Origin: Sthenelais limicola
Taxonomy: Eukaryota; Annelida; Polychaeta; Phyllodocida; Sigalionidae
Direction: 5' to 3'
Assembly (NCBI GenBank): GCA_942159475.1
Contig: OW804094.1
Span: 130,062,755-130,126,754 of the forward strand
DNA: 64,000 nt
Under the pieces are notes generated by a model, which was given only the letters and a program-made list of their open reading frames with translations, searched no databases and was not told the DNA's origin. This document shows positions 11,801 through 25,337 of this stretch, one piece after another (within the stretch, counting starts at the first letter, position 1; each line of letters opens with the position of its first letter). The position numbers and the translations under genes were made by a program.

Positions 11801-13022
11801 GGTCAGCCAGCAATCACCTGAGGCGGCGTTTCACCCCATCCCCACGTGTGCACCAGGAGCAACAAGGCCCCATGGAATCTAAATATGAACCGAGATAAGC
11901 GCCACCGATAAGAGCTAACGACTGACGAGAATGGGGAACTAATGGGACGCAGTCATGAAGCAAGAAGGGGTATAGAAGGGACACTTGACATAAAAGAGCT
12001 GCATGTATTATATGACTTGCCTATACAAACAATGTAGATAGGTTCAATAAACCTGCCGTGCCCTTAGATTAGATATTTCATGATTAATATCGCAATGCCA
12101 GGTTGAAGTAGGGAATAACGAGGTGGCTGTATGGGCTCGCGGCATAATATGATGACATTCTTGAGTGGCCTGCTAAGTAGATGTTTTACTGAGAGATATA
12201 GTACATGTATGTACACGTAGTCACCCCGTAGTCACATGTAGACAACTAGGGTACAGTTTAGGCTCAGAGCCTATCACATCCCTTTAATCGCAGGGAGACT
12301 GACCACAAAATGAAATTCCCACTAGGACAGGGTGGACCTACTCCAGGACCGGGAAAGCCATTGACATACCGATCTTATACCATATGAGCCTAGTCTGGGT
12401 ACGAATATTTAAAGAAGCCCGTGAGGAATACTGAGAAAAGAACGAAAGAAAATAATTATTCAACCTGTGAAAATGCGTTAGAAATGGACTCCGAATGTTG
12501 TTTAGACTTGGTGAAATTCAATCCAATTTTCGCTGCGCAAATATTCACTAATCAGACGCGCAAGGGAGTTGACTTTGACGAACACAAAGCGGAGCGACGG
12601 GATAGATACCCTTAATGCCCAGTCATTCACGACGGCATGAAAAAACTGAAGAAGTGGAAATCTATCTTTAAATGATTACCCAAGCGGGCTCCGATTTAAT
12701 TTGTCTATCTTCACTGACTTGCACAACTCGCCAAATGGTTAGGGAGTGCCTCCCGTGGCTGCCCAGCGGGACAGGGCCTATGGACCGCTGTTTGTTTCGT
12801 TTTACAAGCGTCAACTGCTTGCCAGCATTGCCAACACCTCCAGGTATATGCCCTACCATTGTCCCCAGGCCAGAAGGCCGTGAGGAGCTTGCTGATCACC
12901 CGCACATCAAGTGATACCGCTGACCAACCAACCGTGTGGTCAAGTCTCGCCCATGCTGAAAGCCCTGCCCATTGACTGACCACTGGTCAGCTTAGTTCTG
13001 CCTCACCTCCTCCATTCTCCTG

Positions 13023-13046
13023 CCCCCACCCCCACCACCTCCTCCT
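13023..13046. repeat. C-rich CCCCCA/CCT run
   Basis: CCCCCACCCCCACCACCTCCTCC; the minus strand is G-rich with four G tracts, giving weak quadruplex potential. Confidence 0.75.
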
Positions 13047-16000
13047 GGACCCACCTTACCAGGCTATTGACCATATGGAGAAGTAGGAGCAGGAGTGGAG
13101 GAGGAGGGCGGTATAGCGGATCCATTGTGTCAGTCGGCGGATCCTATTTTCGTGCCGGTGCTTAAAGCAAGCGATTTGTTAGGGAGTTGTAATAGTGATT
13201 GAAGGGGCAGACCCCATCATAGAATTAGTGGCCACCTCTTAAGGCTAAAGGGTCTGAGGTTCTCCCATTTTGCACTCTCCAAGCAATGGTAACAAATGCT
13301 TTCAGGAGAGATAGTACCGATATATAGCCTTATATAGGACCTTTTATTTACTGATGAATAGAACCCAAAGTGGCCTTCGGAACTGTAGCGAACAGCTAAT
13401 TCAGCCCTTCTGTATTCGCCGTTCAATATACAACCTATGTTCAGTACATCACAATAGATCTAACGCTGAAATTTGAACAGACTGTGAATACCTTCTATAT
13501 GAAGGGCTTTTCTCTACTGATATAAGAAAGCCTAGCCATTTCAACGCCATTTTCTATTAAGGCTTTTGGGAATAGCTAAATCGAATATACGCGATTGTTT
13601 AACTCAAAGTTGACGCAGCAGAGTGACAGGAATTTGAACGATCGCTCACCTAGCCCACAGAACTTCGCCACTCGAGCGACAGACAAACACTGCCGCGATC
13701 AATTAATTTTCTAATTACACCGCCATTCCTTGGAATAATTCTATAATTGCTAGGGATAATTTGACCATAAGTTTAACTTAGTGGCGATTAATCATAGCAT
13801 CGCATAATAATTGATGATATTGTGGTTGGGCGTGAAAGAACCCATAGCACATTAAAGTTCAATCAAGTATACGAGAGTGAGGGATGGGCCCACACACATA
13901 AGGATAAATCTGCATAAACTGATATCCATTCAATGACGCCAGCATGCAATGGTGATTTCTTTGTTAACACCACAGCTCTGCCAATTCAACCCTCATACAG
14001 GAATTTGAAATCCAGTTTAGAGGCATTAATACTCCAATAAAGCATGTGGCGTGTCCTAACGGTTAGACAAGGAAATTGTTTCAAAACAGGTTCACCGTAT
14101 CCGCCTCCTACTATATAAGCGAGGCATACATCATCTTTGGTAAATTTGATTTTATACTATCCAGGCAGCGAATAAACAGTCTTGCAGACCATTGCAGGAA
14201 CTACGTGTCTAATATAATGACTGGCATCATAAATATTGTCTTCATTGTTCCTAACATTTTATAAGCTCTGATGGCTTTTCGTGTTTGGCATTTACTCGGA
14301 CCGATCCAGCTATCCATCTTCAGTATTCGCTCCTATCCCTGGGCCAATTAATGAGAACCATGACAAGAAATCAAATCAAGAGTACGCCACCTGCCAGTTT
14401 TTCAGTTTAAGGTTCACGAGCCATATCGAACTCTTCATTGCTCAACGTGCCTTCAAATAAAGCTCCAGACTAGTTAACAGATTCCCTCGCAGACAGAGAG
14501 GGTCCTTGAAAAGAAAGACTCTTCACAAATGGCAAATCAAAGACCTGTGTCATCCCATTATTAGAATTTTCACGCTACAACTCCTCGCATAACCATCAGG
14601 CAAGGCCCTATTCATAGCCAACCCTCTCGATTAAATAGCTCTCTGATTATATTAATGAAGTCAAATAGAAGTTCAAAATGCGATTTCAATATTTTGTAAC
14701 ATATTTCAACCACCCGCGCCGATCTATTATCTATGTCAATGTCAGGTCGTCAGCTTAGTGACATAAAGCCTCGGCTGGTGGGGTATTTAGGGGGTCTTTT
14801 TCACCTCCTCGCCACATATTCTTTCCATTGTCATTGGGTATAACCTAAGGCCCAGCGGGGGACCTTAGAACCGAGGTGGCTTAATGTGTATAGACACCTG
14901 TCACTGGGATCTGTCAACCCCGTGACAAAGTTCTCGGTGCTCTTGACATGTTAAACTACACGGGGATCAGGGGCTGTGTGTGTACCTATATGTATGTGTG
15001 TGAGTTGTAAGAGAGCTGCAGTGCAAGAGGCAGATCATAGCTGGGCAAGGGTCCAACCAACAACAGGAGTGATCAATGGTCTGCGTGGTTGAACAGAAAA
15101 TTAGACTTCAACATTTAGGCCTGCTCTCCCACCCTCATACCAAGATGCTGCTCAGGCCTACATGTGTTAGTCATAGGTAAAGCATGAAACACTCCAGCCG
15201 CCAGTGTCAAATAAATTACTCTCACAAGTAGAGAGGATCGTCTAGGTCTGTAGGTGAGTCCGCTCCATAGGTCATGAATTGGCACTAAGTCAAGTACTCG
15301 GCTGGTCAGTGGGTACATTGAGTCCAGGACCCTCACAATGAATGAATGGCCTCTAGAGATCATGGGTTAATTAATCGTTTCTTCTTCTTCCCACGATAGA
15401 TGGATAGCTCTCTCGGGGACTCCCAACAAGGAGCAGCTCGTTAAGGAATGTGTACACAAAGAGGCGCCGTCGCTTCTAGTTCGTCTCTAAATACCAAACG
15501 GCCAGGAATTAATCAAAGGTCCATTAGTAATTTGCCTTGGAGGGATAGAGTAGCTTTGCTCTAAGCATGTCCAGATGAGAATTGCCCCGACCCAGAGGTA
15601 TAACATCAGGAGGTGATCCCAGATGTGAGCTTTTTGATGCACCGCGGTCCCCTGCCACTCTTTCCCCGAGTTCCTCAGTTCTCCCAATTTTTTCCATCTT
15701 CCCTCTCCGGCTCCTCTTCCTCCTTCCCAAGGCTCAACTCCCTTTCATCTTGTACCTTGGCAGAACAAACAAATATCCTCCACGTGGGATGCCCCTCCTG
15801 GGCGAGCGTAATCATGCCGGTGTCGCCTGCTAATTACTCGCCCTCTTTATTTGTTCTAATCAGCTCAAATAAATAGCCACCCATGTGGCCAGGCGTCAGA
15901 GGCTGGGTCGAGTTTACAGCTTCAGAGAAATGCCATGTTTTACTCATTCCTTCTCATGCTAAGCTACCTGGAGGAGATGGACGAGGGGAAAGGTGGGGGA

Positions 16001-16489
16001 GGGGGTCGAGATAAGAAGATGGTATCGCCCTCGTAGGGATGGCACTGGAGGGAACGTGGGGTCGGTCATTAACACACAGTTTCTTTGTAGAAACAATCAA
16101 TGTCAGGTAAAGACAAGATGAGTGTTCATTAAGGCAATAAATAGAAGTCATGATAATCTGCTGGGTTATTTATCATTGCTCCCCCAGCACTGCCTATCTC
16201 CCACGCCAATTAACAAGCAATGACAGTCACAACGAGAGACAGACTATCACACACTGACTCAGTACTATTTATAACGGATCAACACTTCATGGGACGCTCA
16301 TGTGACTATGGGGAAAAGGTCATAAGTGTTGTTTCTCCCTAATTAAAGCTTTAGCCATTTCTTAGCTGCTGTTATAAGACTAAGATTAAAAATGTCAATT
16401 TCTTTGAGGGAAAAAATGAAAGCTTCATTCAGGTCTATAATTATCGAAGCATTGTGTTTGTCAACATAGTTGGCATACTTGTATTTGCA

Positions 16490-16553
16490 GAGAGAAGAAA
16501 GAAAAGGTGAGTGAGAGAGAAAGAGAAAAAGAAAGAGAAAGAGAAAGAGAGAA
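16490..16553. repeat. (GAGAAA)n purine tract
   Basis: GAGAAA hexamers dominate the right half; the tract is pyrimidine-rich in the gene-sense transcript. Confidence 0.85.
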
Positions 16554-18985
16554 CAGCATGTACGATTACATGATTTACATCTTGGTGAAGGCGCAGGGGT
16601 CACGTCTCGGGATGGCCGTTTAAAGTTGCAAAAATGTTTTAAAAATTATTCGCCTCCCACCATAAAATCCCAACCGCTTTCTGTTTTCCTCGATCAGAAA
16701 TAACCCAGTAAATGTCAGCACGAATGTGTCGCCGCCATGAGGCATAAGGTCAAAAGTGCACAATCACAGAGCGCCAATGTTTTACAAACATTAGCTCCTG
16801 AGAAAGGGCAGACTAGAGAACCCAATTCATATCCACTGAGGAGGCGGGTAAAACAGAGGGTGCTGAAAGAAGGGGATGTGCGAACACGTACATATATCTA
16901 GAGAGAGAGAAGAGAGAGGGAGGGTTGTGTCCTATAGTGCTCATGGCAAAAATACCTGAAATTCTATCAAGAAAGGAATAGACGATGTCTGTCCATTCCA
17001 GATATTAAATATCCACCCGTGATCGATCGTGTCAGTCAGGAGAAACAACAGAGCACAGAAGGCAAAGATAAACTTCTCCAGATTTACTTTTTGTGCGCAG
17101 ATATATATCTTTCGGAGCTACTCAGTGTCGATAAATATGGAGCCATGGGAACATTCCGCATTATCACAAGATGTAAAATAATGTGAGGATCGTGAGCATA
17201 TGACTCTGCTCCGTCTATATGTACCTTCTCCGGGGTCTGGGCAAAAGCAGCCAGTGATGGTTATCTAATCGCAGGGGAAAGGCGTCACTGCCATTACCTC
17301 GGAGGAAGGCTCTCGTATGGAATATGCATTAACCAGGCCCTTTTTACCGCTTCCTTGGCGGGTTGGAGAGCTATGAATGGGAGCTAGATTATTTATTTTT
17401 CTGTCAGAAATGCTAATTTCCCTCCTGGCATCTCGGGAGTGTGACAAACCATATATTATACATACACTGGGCAGGACGAGAACTGAGGAGGTTACTCAAC
17501 TCGTCCCTGGTATGGGTATATAGGAACTGCAACGTTGCAGTTGGCGACTTCTATACTATACACGGTGACATAATGCGTTAATCAGGGTAACACCTTCACT
17601 TATAACACAATTAAATGTAATCCTGATTAATCGATTTTTAGTAATTGTACCACACCCACTCAGCCTATCAATTAGCGGTAAGGATGGCTCACCAAGGTCA
17701 CTAGTAAGAGCCTTGAGTGATAGTATGCCAATTGTTCATATCTACCATGTCAAAAGCAGCTTGCTCACGATTACATTTTGAATGGAATAAAAATCAAGGT
17801 TACCTTTTTAGGAGAATGCATTGTTCTACTAGAACTAACAAGCGCTAGAAGCTTTGTACAAATACTGGAGTATTATTTGTATACACAAATGTTTCATGGG
17901 TTGAAAACCATTCCCATGTTTGGCTTTGGGGTATTGGTTTATTACCTCAACTGCCGAACTCAAAGGGGACCATTTATTTTTCAGACTCACTTTTTACCCA
18001 ACAGTTTACCTCAACCTTGGCTACCTTTGGTGAACCTTGGCCGTTAGTTATAACAGATCCTCCCTGGAGAAACAAAGACTCGCGCCAACTCCGATTCTCT
18101 TTTGTGCACGATTTGTACAACACAGACAAGACATTAGTTTTCCTTCCCTCTGGGTTTCTGGGTAGCTGGAATTCTTATTTCGCTACAGACAAATACTGAC
18201 GTCCAAAACCCCCCAGAGTAACGGATAGGTTCTATTTTGCCCCTGGCTTCATGTTTCCCACATGCGCTAGATGAAACTAAGAAAACAAACAGTGGCTACA
18301 GTATACTGCCGCCCCTGGCTTAATGGTAGACATCGGCTTGGTACAAGGGCTTAGGGGAGCGGTCCTTTACCACTGGAAACAGTCAGGACCAGGTGAGAAA
18401 CGTGCCTTCCAAAACAAATTCTCCACCCGCGAGGATACAGCTTGACCTGGGTCCACTCTAATGCAAGAGGCCAAAAACAAACTTGGTAATGACTGTGGCC
18501 TTAGACGTATTATGCTTTGAAATACATGAACCCCGACTAGGGATACGACAGCGTGGAGCTCGTGCCTTCAATGAAAATATCAAAGCACCTTCAAGAAATG
18601 ATGGATGATGGCAAGAGCAGAAAGAATCCATTCACCTCAAAGTACATTGCAATAAAGTCCGAGCCAATGATGGGCAACCTTAAAGTCATTAGGTAACGCT
18701 TCAGAATGCTAATTAATAAACACTTTGCTGGCTTCCGACAGCCAGAACATTCTGCTTGTCAACCCGTGTCTGTTTTGCCAATAAAGCCTTCGGACAGTTG
18801 AGCATTAATCATTGTCTCAACATGGCGAGCTTCAAATCGCCAGACAGAGCGGATAGGAGCCTCTCAAGAGTTGCTCTTGTACCGTGTCAGACGCTGCTTC
18901 CATGCAAGCGTCCATCCCTATCGGCTTATTTCACACGTTTCAGAAACACTCAATCAAGAGTCGGCGGCAGCCCTCTTCGACAAAA

Positions 18986-18994
18986 ACTTACCTG
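18986..18994 (-). promoter_or_regulatory. Third CAGGTAAGT core: strong donor, weak acceptor
   Basis: The minus strand reads CCAGTAACTTCACAG then GTAAGTTTTTG. The donor is ideal but the preceding bases are a poor pyrimidine tract, so this is either a weak recursive site, the donor of a short unannotated or alternative first exon, or chance. A TATA-like TTTATAAATGG (19043-19053, minus) and a YY1-like GGCCGCCATCTC (19015-19026, minus) lie 20 to 60 bases upstream on the same strand. Confidence 0.3.
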
Positions 18995-21900
18995 TGAAGT
19001 TACTGGCATGCTTTGAGATGGCGGCCACCGATCATACCCCAGCCATTTATAAACCACATTTTGATATAATGACTATCAACTAGGTTTTCCTTTTTTTTCT
19101 CTGTGCTCCCCACACGCACTAAAAGCGTTGTTTTTAACGTAATTACAACAAATTACAATGCAAAGATAACGAAGTTCAGTATATAATATATATCGAAGGG
19201 AAAGCTGATCCCCCTTAGTTGTTCTTCGTTACAATCTAAATTTTAGCACAAACTATTTCGAATCCAGGAGGGGATTATATTTGAAATTGAATAGCATACA
19301 CATGGGAATACATTGTATGATGCGAGGGACATACTAAAATAATGCCAAGTCATCAATACATACATATCATACATAATGGAGATTATTGGTTATTATACCT
19401 AGAAACCACAATCAACCATTAAATCATCAGCGCCAAAAGGCACCACACCCAGTTTAAAACAATGTTGTAGGAAATTACTGCTTTAATGACTCTTCATTAG
19501 CAGTTAATTATTTCTAAACAACATAGCTCCTGTCGATTACCAGGGCGTACATTTCTGATTCCCAACGCGCCGGGATACATTTAAACCAATGCATGTTTCC
19601 ATCAATGTATGGAGATACCAGGAAGGTAGCAGCTCCCTAAAACCTGATTACTCTGCAGGTTTGATGCATGCTCTTTCATCGTTGAATGTCAGTCTTCATA
19701 TGTTGGTATCTGTGCATCGCCAAATGGGAGCCGATAGTCTCATCCCTGGCATCCTTTTCAAATTCCGATAACGTAATGTTCATTGCAACAGCATTCTACA
19801 GTGCAACCTCATCAAGAATGAGTTATCTCGTACGGGAGGTATCGCTATTCAAATAGCTGAACTTAAGTTTTGTGTGCAAACCTGCTTTTCAAATAGAGAC
19901 AATCCCCAACGGGGTAAGCTATAGCCTGCCGTTGGTTGAGGTTAGCTTGGATGAACTGTAGTAAGAACCTGGTACATATTGTAGGAACAGCTTGATTGAT
20001 AGATCGAGGGCCACATGCAGACGCGTGCCTTGCCAGATGCAACCCATGTTTGACAATATGGGCTCGTAATCATCCCCCTACTCACGTTTAAAAGATTCTG
20101 GGTGACCACTGGTCATCTGGTCACATCCAGCGATCAGCTGACCCATCACATCAAAGGCTACCGCCAGCCTCAGCTATCATTCGCGTGGGTAAGGGGAAAC
20201 CGATAAGGCGTAGTGTTAGCCAAGATGTGGCTTCTCCTTTTCCATAACATAGCGTGCCAGTGGCTTCTCATAGTGACAGCCCATGGGCAATAGACCTGAG
20301 GGCGCAAGGTACGTCCAGACATACATGATGTGTGTCTTACTTAGGCCCCTTTTTAAACATGAAACACACGCGCTAACTGTCGGCCACAGAAGCAAGGGAT
20401 GCGAGCATAAACACTTCTTATAGATGTCGGTGCAAATCTGCTTAGCATTGATAAACACCATTACCGGACTGGTACATCCAATGATCGAATTACACGACCG
20501 CCAGATTGCTCAATTAGGATATCTTCCTGGTAGTATACATTCAATTTGACCGGCGGTATCCCTTGTCAAGGTTTATTTTCATGGGCAAACTATCGATGAC
20601 CTTTTCGCCCAAAGTGAAGAATCTTCGCTGGTCGTATTAAAGAGATAAAGCGTGAGGCGGGCTGGGCGTAAAAGAAAAGATGGAGCAAAGAAAACAACCA
20701 CTTCGAAGTCATCTATAATATATAAAATCTTGTTTTAAGTGAATCGTATCATGCTTTGGCTGTAATAGTAGGGGACGCTGGGGAGAGCTAATGATAACAA
20801 AACGCAATGAAGTGTTTTGATTAGTGATAGTCATAACGGAAAAGATAGCCCGAGAACCTATAAATGCCTGGCAACATATATGGCATTTTAAAGCGCTTGA
20901 AGCCACATTTACATGCAAGAAATGTCTTCATTCAACAGTATTTGTCTATATATACACCGATAAGGCCATCATCACCCTGCATTCAATGTTAAAAAACGAC
21001 ACAAAAAGGCTTAAATAAACACCAGACTCCAGGCCAAAAAAAACTCACTGGCTTAACAAAGGCAAAATGCGATTAATCTAAGCAGGGGAAAAGTGCTTAC
21101 AAAGAATCTGCCCGAGGAATACTTTACTTCAGATTCCCCGTCGGAGAAAAGGAGAGGATGGGCGGAAAAACAGTTCAATCCAGAGTAGGAGGATAAGGAG
21201 GATGTCGTTTTGTGGAGGCTGCAAGCTGTGGCTGCTCTACGAGTAGTCTTCAAGGCTTAACATGTGTTATTCTTAGTGAATCTAGACCTGCTATCTATTT
21301 CATTTATCCAGCAAGACTGCTAGTTTTTGTCGGCCACGTGTACCCAGGGACTGTTTTCAACGTTTTAGCATTATTAACCCGGGCCTTGATCCATTCACCC
21401 GGGCGGTATCTGTCAGGAAACATATACAAGCACCTCCATCATATCTCCCTGCTCATCTCCGACTAGCAGCTTCCCTACAGAGGTGCCTCAAACTACTGAT
21501 GTATTATAGTAGACGAAGCGGACTTGTATATGCTAATAATCGACTGGGGGAAAATCCATCAATTCAACTTCCAAGCGCAGGACGGAAAGCATTCATAGTT
21601 AAAATCCATTTATGAAAAAGAAATGAATATTTCCCAATTTGACAGCACCTCGAGAGGCAAACAGAACCTTATCGTTCAGGCCCTGTCCAATATACAATAG
21701 TTCGATATGACATGGCCATAACTACAATTCAGATAATGTAATACAAATGTAAAGTTCAGCGAAGGCTGCCCATCAATAATAAAGATAAAACTGTCATATA
21801 TGATTCAGTGAGGTAGACCTCTGAGCTCTTTATCTATCTTTTAAAATTATGAGCCAAGAACATCGCTCTCTGTATTGGCATTCTGTATTGATAAGTACTG

Positions 21901-22546
21901 CCACCTATCATGGGACTTGTCAGCCAAAGTTTGCTCAAAATATCACACGAGGACCAGGAACTATTAAAATCATGCTATTTGTTTTACTTGTTAACAAGTG
22001 GTAGTAATTTTTCCAATTATATGTAACCTATTTAGCAGTAAAAAAGACTTGAAGCCTGTCGTAAATGGGAAGTTTTCTCAGGTAATTATTTTCTTAATCA
22101 TTTCTTACCGATGACAAAATCAATGCGGTATTCATTGATAAAACCTAGCAGGAACTCTAGAAGTACCAGAGGAGAAACAAGACTCCTGGCAGGGGGATAT
22201 TTTTGTCGACGTGATATGCAACTAATTAGTCGAACAAACATTGGGAAGCATTATGAAAAGGCATGGCCGACCGGTCCGACTTTAAACCTTGGGGAGAGAT
22301 CAGCAATTCCACTCGGCTTTGAGTTTATCCCTTTAGTGGTTCCCTAGCTTTAAGAGGTTTCCTACACCTTCCGTCTTAAGGCTTTTGTCCGCCTTAATAA
22401 TGACTAAATCCGCTCTAATTGACTTGGTAATCCCAGGAGCTATGCATGACTAAATCCAGACTATATTGTTTTCCAAAGCAGCGAGGAGGCTCGGATGAAA
22501 ACATTTCAAGAGTGCTAAGACAACTGTACCCCCCGCCCCCTCCCTC

Positions 22547-22609
22547 TAGGGGATTAAAACCGGACCAGAACCTCTCCCAAAACTTGGATCCAGAACCCCT
22601 AATCCCCTA
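22547..22609. repeat. Foldback: TAGGGGATTA / TAATCCCCTA
   Basis: A perfect 10-bp inverted repeat encloses 43 bases that themselves contain two similar GGACCAGAACC / GGATCCAGAACCCC units. It could form a hairpin in single-stranded DNA or RNA, or be a decayed inverted-repeat element. Confidence 0.6.
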
Positions 22610-23151
22610 ACAGTAATCTGGACGCTACTTCAGGTAGGTGGATTAATAGGGGCATGTAATATACACCCAGTACTAGGAAGGCTCCTCCAGTGGATCCCCA
22701 GAGGGGTAAATCGAAGCTGATCCCCAACGTACGGCCACTCAAGTGGTTCCATTGATTCTGGATGAAACCCCTATAGCGGGAGCCTTATTGACTGGATTTA
22801 TCCGGGACAAGTTGGGATAGGTATTGCGAGGAAGTCGACGACTGCAGCTATAGGAGCAGATTGATAGGGGGGCTTTGTATTGGGCGTAGTGACTCCACTC
22901 CACGTCCAGGCAAGAGAAAACAGCCATGGGTTTTATTATTGTAGTTCTGCGAAGGGAAAAGTGGGGCAAGATTGACGCTGCCCACACCAATCTATTTGCA
23001 TTGGCAAGGGACCTGTTCGAGCGACAGAGAACGGTGCCCAATCATAATCCTACTACATATACACAAGGATAGAAAGAGATTGATTAGCGATGAATCACGA
23101 GTACTGTTATATATTTAAGAGGGCAAATGAGGACAAGTACTTCAACTCTCC

Positions 23152-23177
23152 CTCCATCCATACATCCATCCATCCCC
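23152..23177. repeat. (CATC)n tetranucleotide run
   Basis: CCATCCATACATCCATCCATCC, with one unit changed. Confidence 0.8.
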
Positions 23178-25313
23178 ACTTCATAATACACGATACATAA
23201 ACCTCCATCACCAACACCCGATCCAAACCTTATTATGCAACCACAGATGGCTATGTTTAACAAACATATGACTGGTGCATGTCAACAATGTAGTGACATT
23301 ATCCAACACCCAGACAAAGGTTGATGTTCCAATAAATCATATTAATACCACTACAACATATTCCATCTTTACTAGAGAGATCAAAGTGAGAATAAATTTG
23401 CTCATTGCTCTCAGTGCCAGTACACAATAGCACTAGCAGGCAAATGAGTGCTTAGTTCGGGGTGCAAGCTTTGATGAAGTCTTCATTTTCTTCACAAGAT
23501 AATAAGGCTTTCCATAAATAGGTGCTTCGCCTGCACTACACGAAGTGTAACGTTCTCTAGAATCATTATTAGCAGAAGAGACAGCAGAATTCCATTACGA
23601 GTATGGCGAACGTAATGAATATTTTCTCATGACTAGAATCAGTCCTTAGTGCAGACCGCTAGTAATAGAATGCACTTTTATTTCGCAATTAACATTGAGA
23701 AAAGATAATGGAACGAGTTCATTCTATATCAATCGGGCACTTTTCATAGTATTCCTTGAAGATTGAATAGTTGAATATTATATAGAAAAATTATACTCCA
23801 CCGAAAAATAAATGTATATTAGGAAACCTGAAATGCCCTATGTCCTCGACATCATAGGGTTAGTGGGATATTCAATATCATTCGCTAATAGAGAGGCGAC
23901 TGCCCAGAGAGATATAGATTGGATAGGCTGTAAATAATACGGGTTCCCATTGCTGTCCCAAGCCCCCTCAACATGGCATACATCATGTTAGTGAGGTATA
24001 TTCCCCAGTCAACATGCATGCGATAACAATGGTCAAAACCCCATTTCACCCAGCTGACGGGACAGCCTTATGATAAGATTATGATCTGTTGATCTGCGCG
24101 ACCCCGCAGGAATTCCTGGTATTCATTTTCCCACGTCTCCACTCTGGTATCACATACCGGCTCATTCCCCTCACACCCGATCTCATTCGCTCAGTTCATG
24201 ATGCATGTCACGGTCCGAGGCAAAAGTGTAATAATATCCAGATACGGGGGGATCGGAGAGAATAAATAGCGCAGGGGTGAGCGAGGGGGTCTAGCTATTT
24301 CTGATTTTCAGAAAGGCCATCTCCCGATCGGAATCCTAAAGTTACCGGCCATTAGAGGGTCATTTGCAGAAACAAGAGACATTAACGTCACTAATGGACA
24401 AGGTCCAATGGTCCTATAAAGCCAATAACTAAGCCTTTGAATCACACACAAAAATAACAATTCTTTCCTCGACCTTGTCCCCTTAGCCCTTGCGTTGAAA
24501 CAGGCACTGGGTCAAGGGATCTAATTCGCCCATATAGCAGGCCATTGTATACATATGTGAGGGCACGCCCTCTGTTATTTCTCTCTGCGAGAACACGAGA
24601 CTTTCCATGAAGTACACTAAGTTTCGGTTAAAGTGCTGAGAGATTTCACTGCTAAATTGCTCCGACTGGGACTAGACGCAGTGTAGTTCTCTACCTCTCC
24701 AGTCTCGGACCTCCATCCCATGCTATAATGCTTATAAGGTATATCTAGGAGACCAAGGTCCAACCGACTCGTACAATGCAAGGACCTGAGCACCTGTATA
24801 GAGCCTTTACAGTTTACTCTGAGGCAAACAGTGCACTCCACCCTTGCCTATAAAACTGGAGCAGTAGCAGTACCAATAAAAGCCACCCGAGCGATCCCCC
24901 CATCAAATTGCCCGTTATAACAGCAACGGTCAGACAGAGACAGGGTCAGCCAGGATGATACAGAGTCCTCATGCCTCTCAGACCAATTCTACGTAGCACT
25001 TAGTACAAACCCCCGTATATATTGAATAATGGCATTTCATTCTCCTAGATTTCTGACCCCAGTCTGGAGTTCCCTCGGGATGCCATTTCAGCAGCAACAA
25101 TTGGCCTGATTGGGTCGTTGGCATTGCCTTCGCCCTCATCTGTCAACTTGGACATGGCCAGCGAGTGGGATTATCCTTGACTGAACATGTTAAGGCCATA
25201 CAGGGCAGTGGCGTCTTCTCCTGCTGCTGATGACCTTGCCATAATGGCTGCCTCCAATACAAGACCTTCCATTACATCTTATGGAATGGGCACCAGTATG
25301 ACCCTAGCCCTAC

Positions 25314-25337
25314 GCCCCACCCCCACCCCCCACCCCA
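25314..25337 (-). repeat. G-rich run on the minus strand, quadruplex-like
   Basis: The plus strand is CCCCACCCCCACCCCCCACCCC, so the minus strand, which is the transcript sense of the gene, has four runs of four to six G separated by single T residues. This fits the G3+N1-7 quadruplex pattern very well. Confidence 0.75.

Noticed and set aside
15961..15995. Minus-strand CATCTCCTCCAG/GTAGCT as a recursive splice site
   Set aside because: Good pyrimidine tract but the donor half departs from consensus at positions +4 and +5.
16950..16975. Minus-strand GAATTTCAG/GTATTT as a recursive splice site
   Set aside because: Weak donor and a purine-interrupted tract.
18305..18380. tRNA-like TTAATGGTAGA sequence
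   Set aside because: Resembles an A box but no GGTTCRANNCC B box or acceptor stem follows. No other tRNA-like B box was found.
22070..22092. Plus-strand GTTTTCTCAG/GTAATT juxtaposition
   Set aside because: Wrong strand for the gene and a poor donor; treated as chance.
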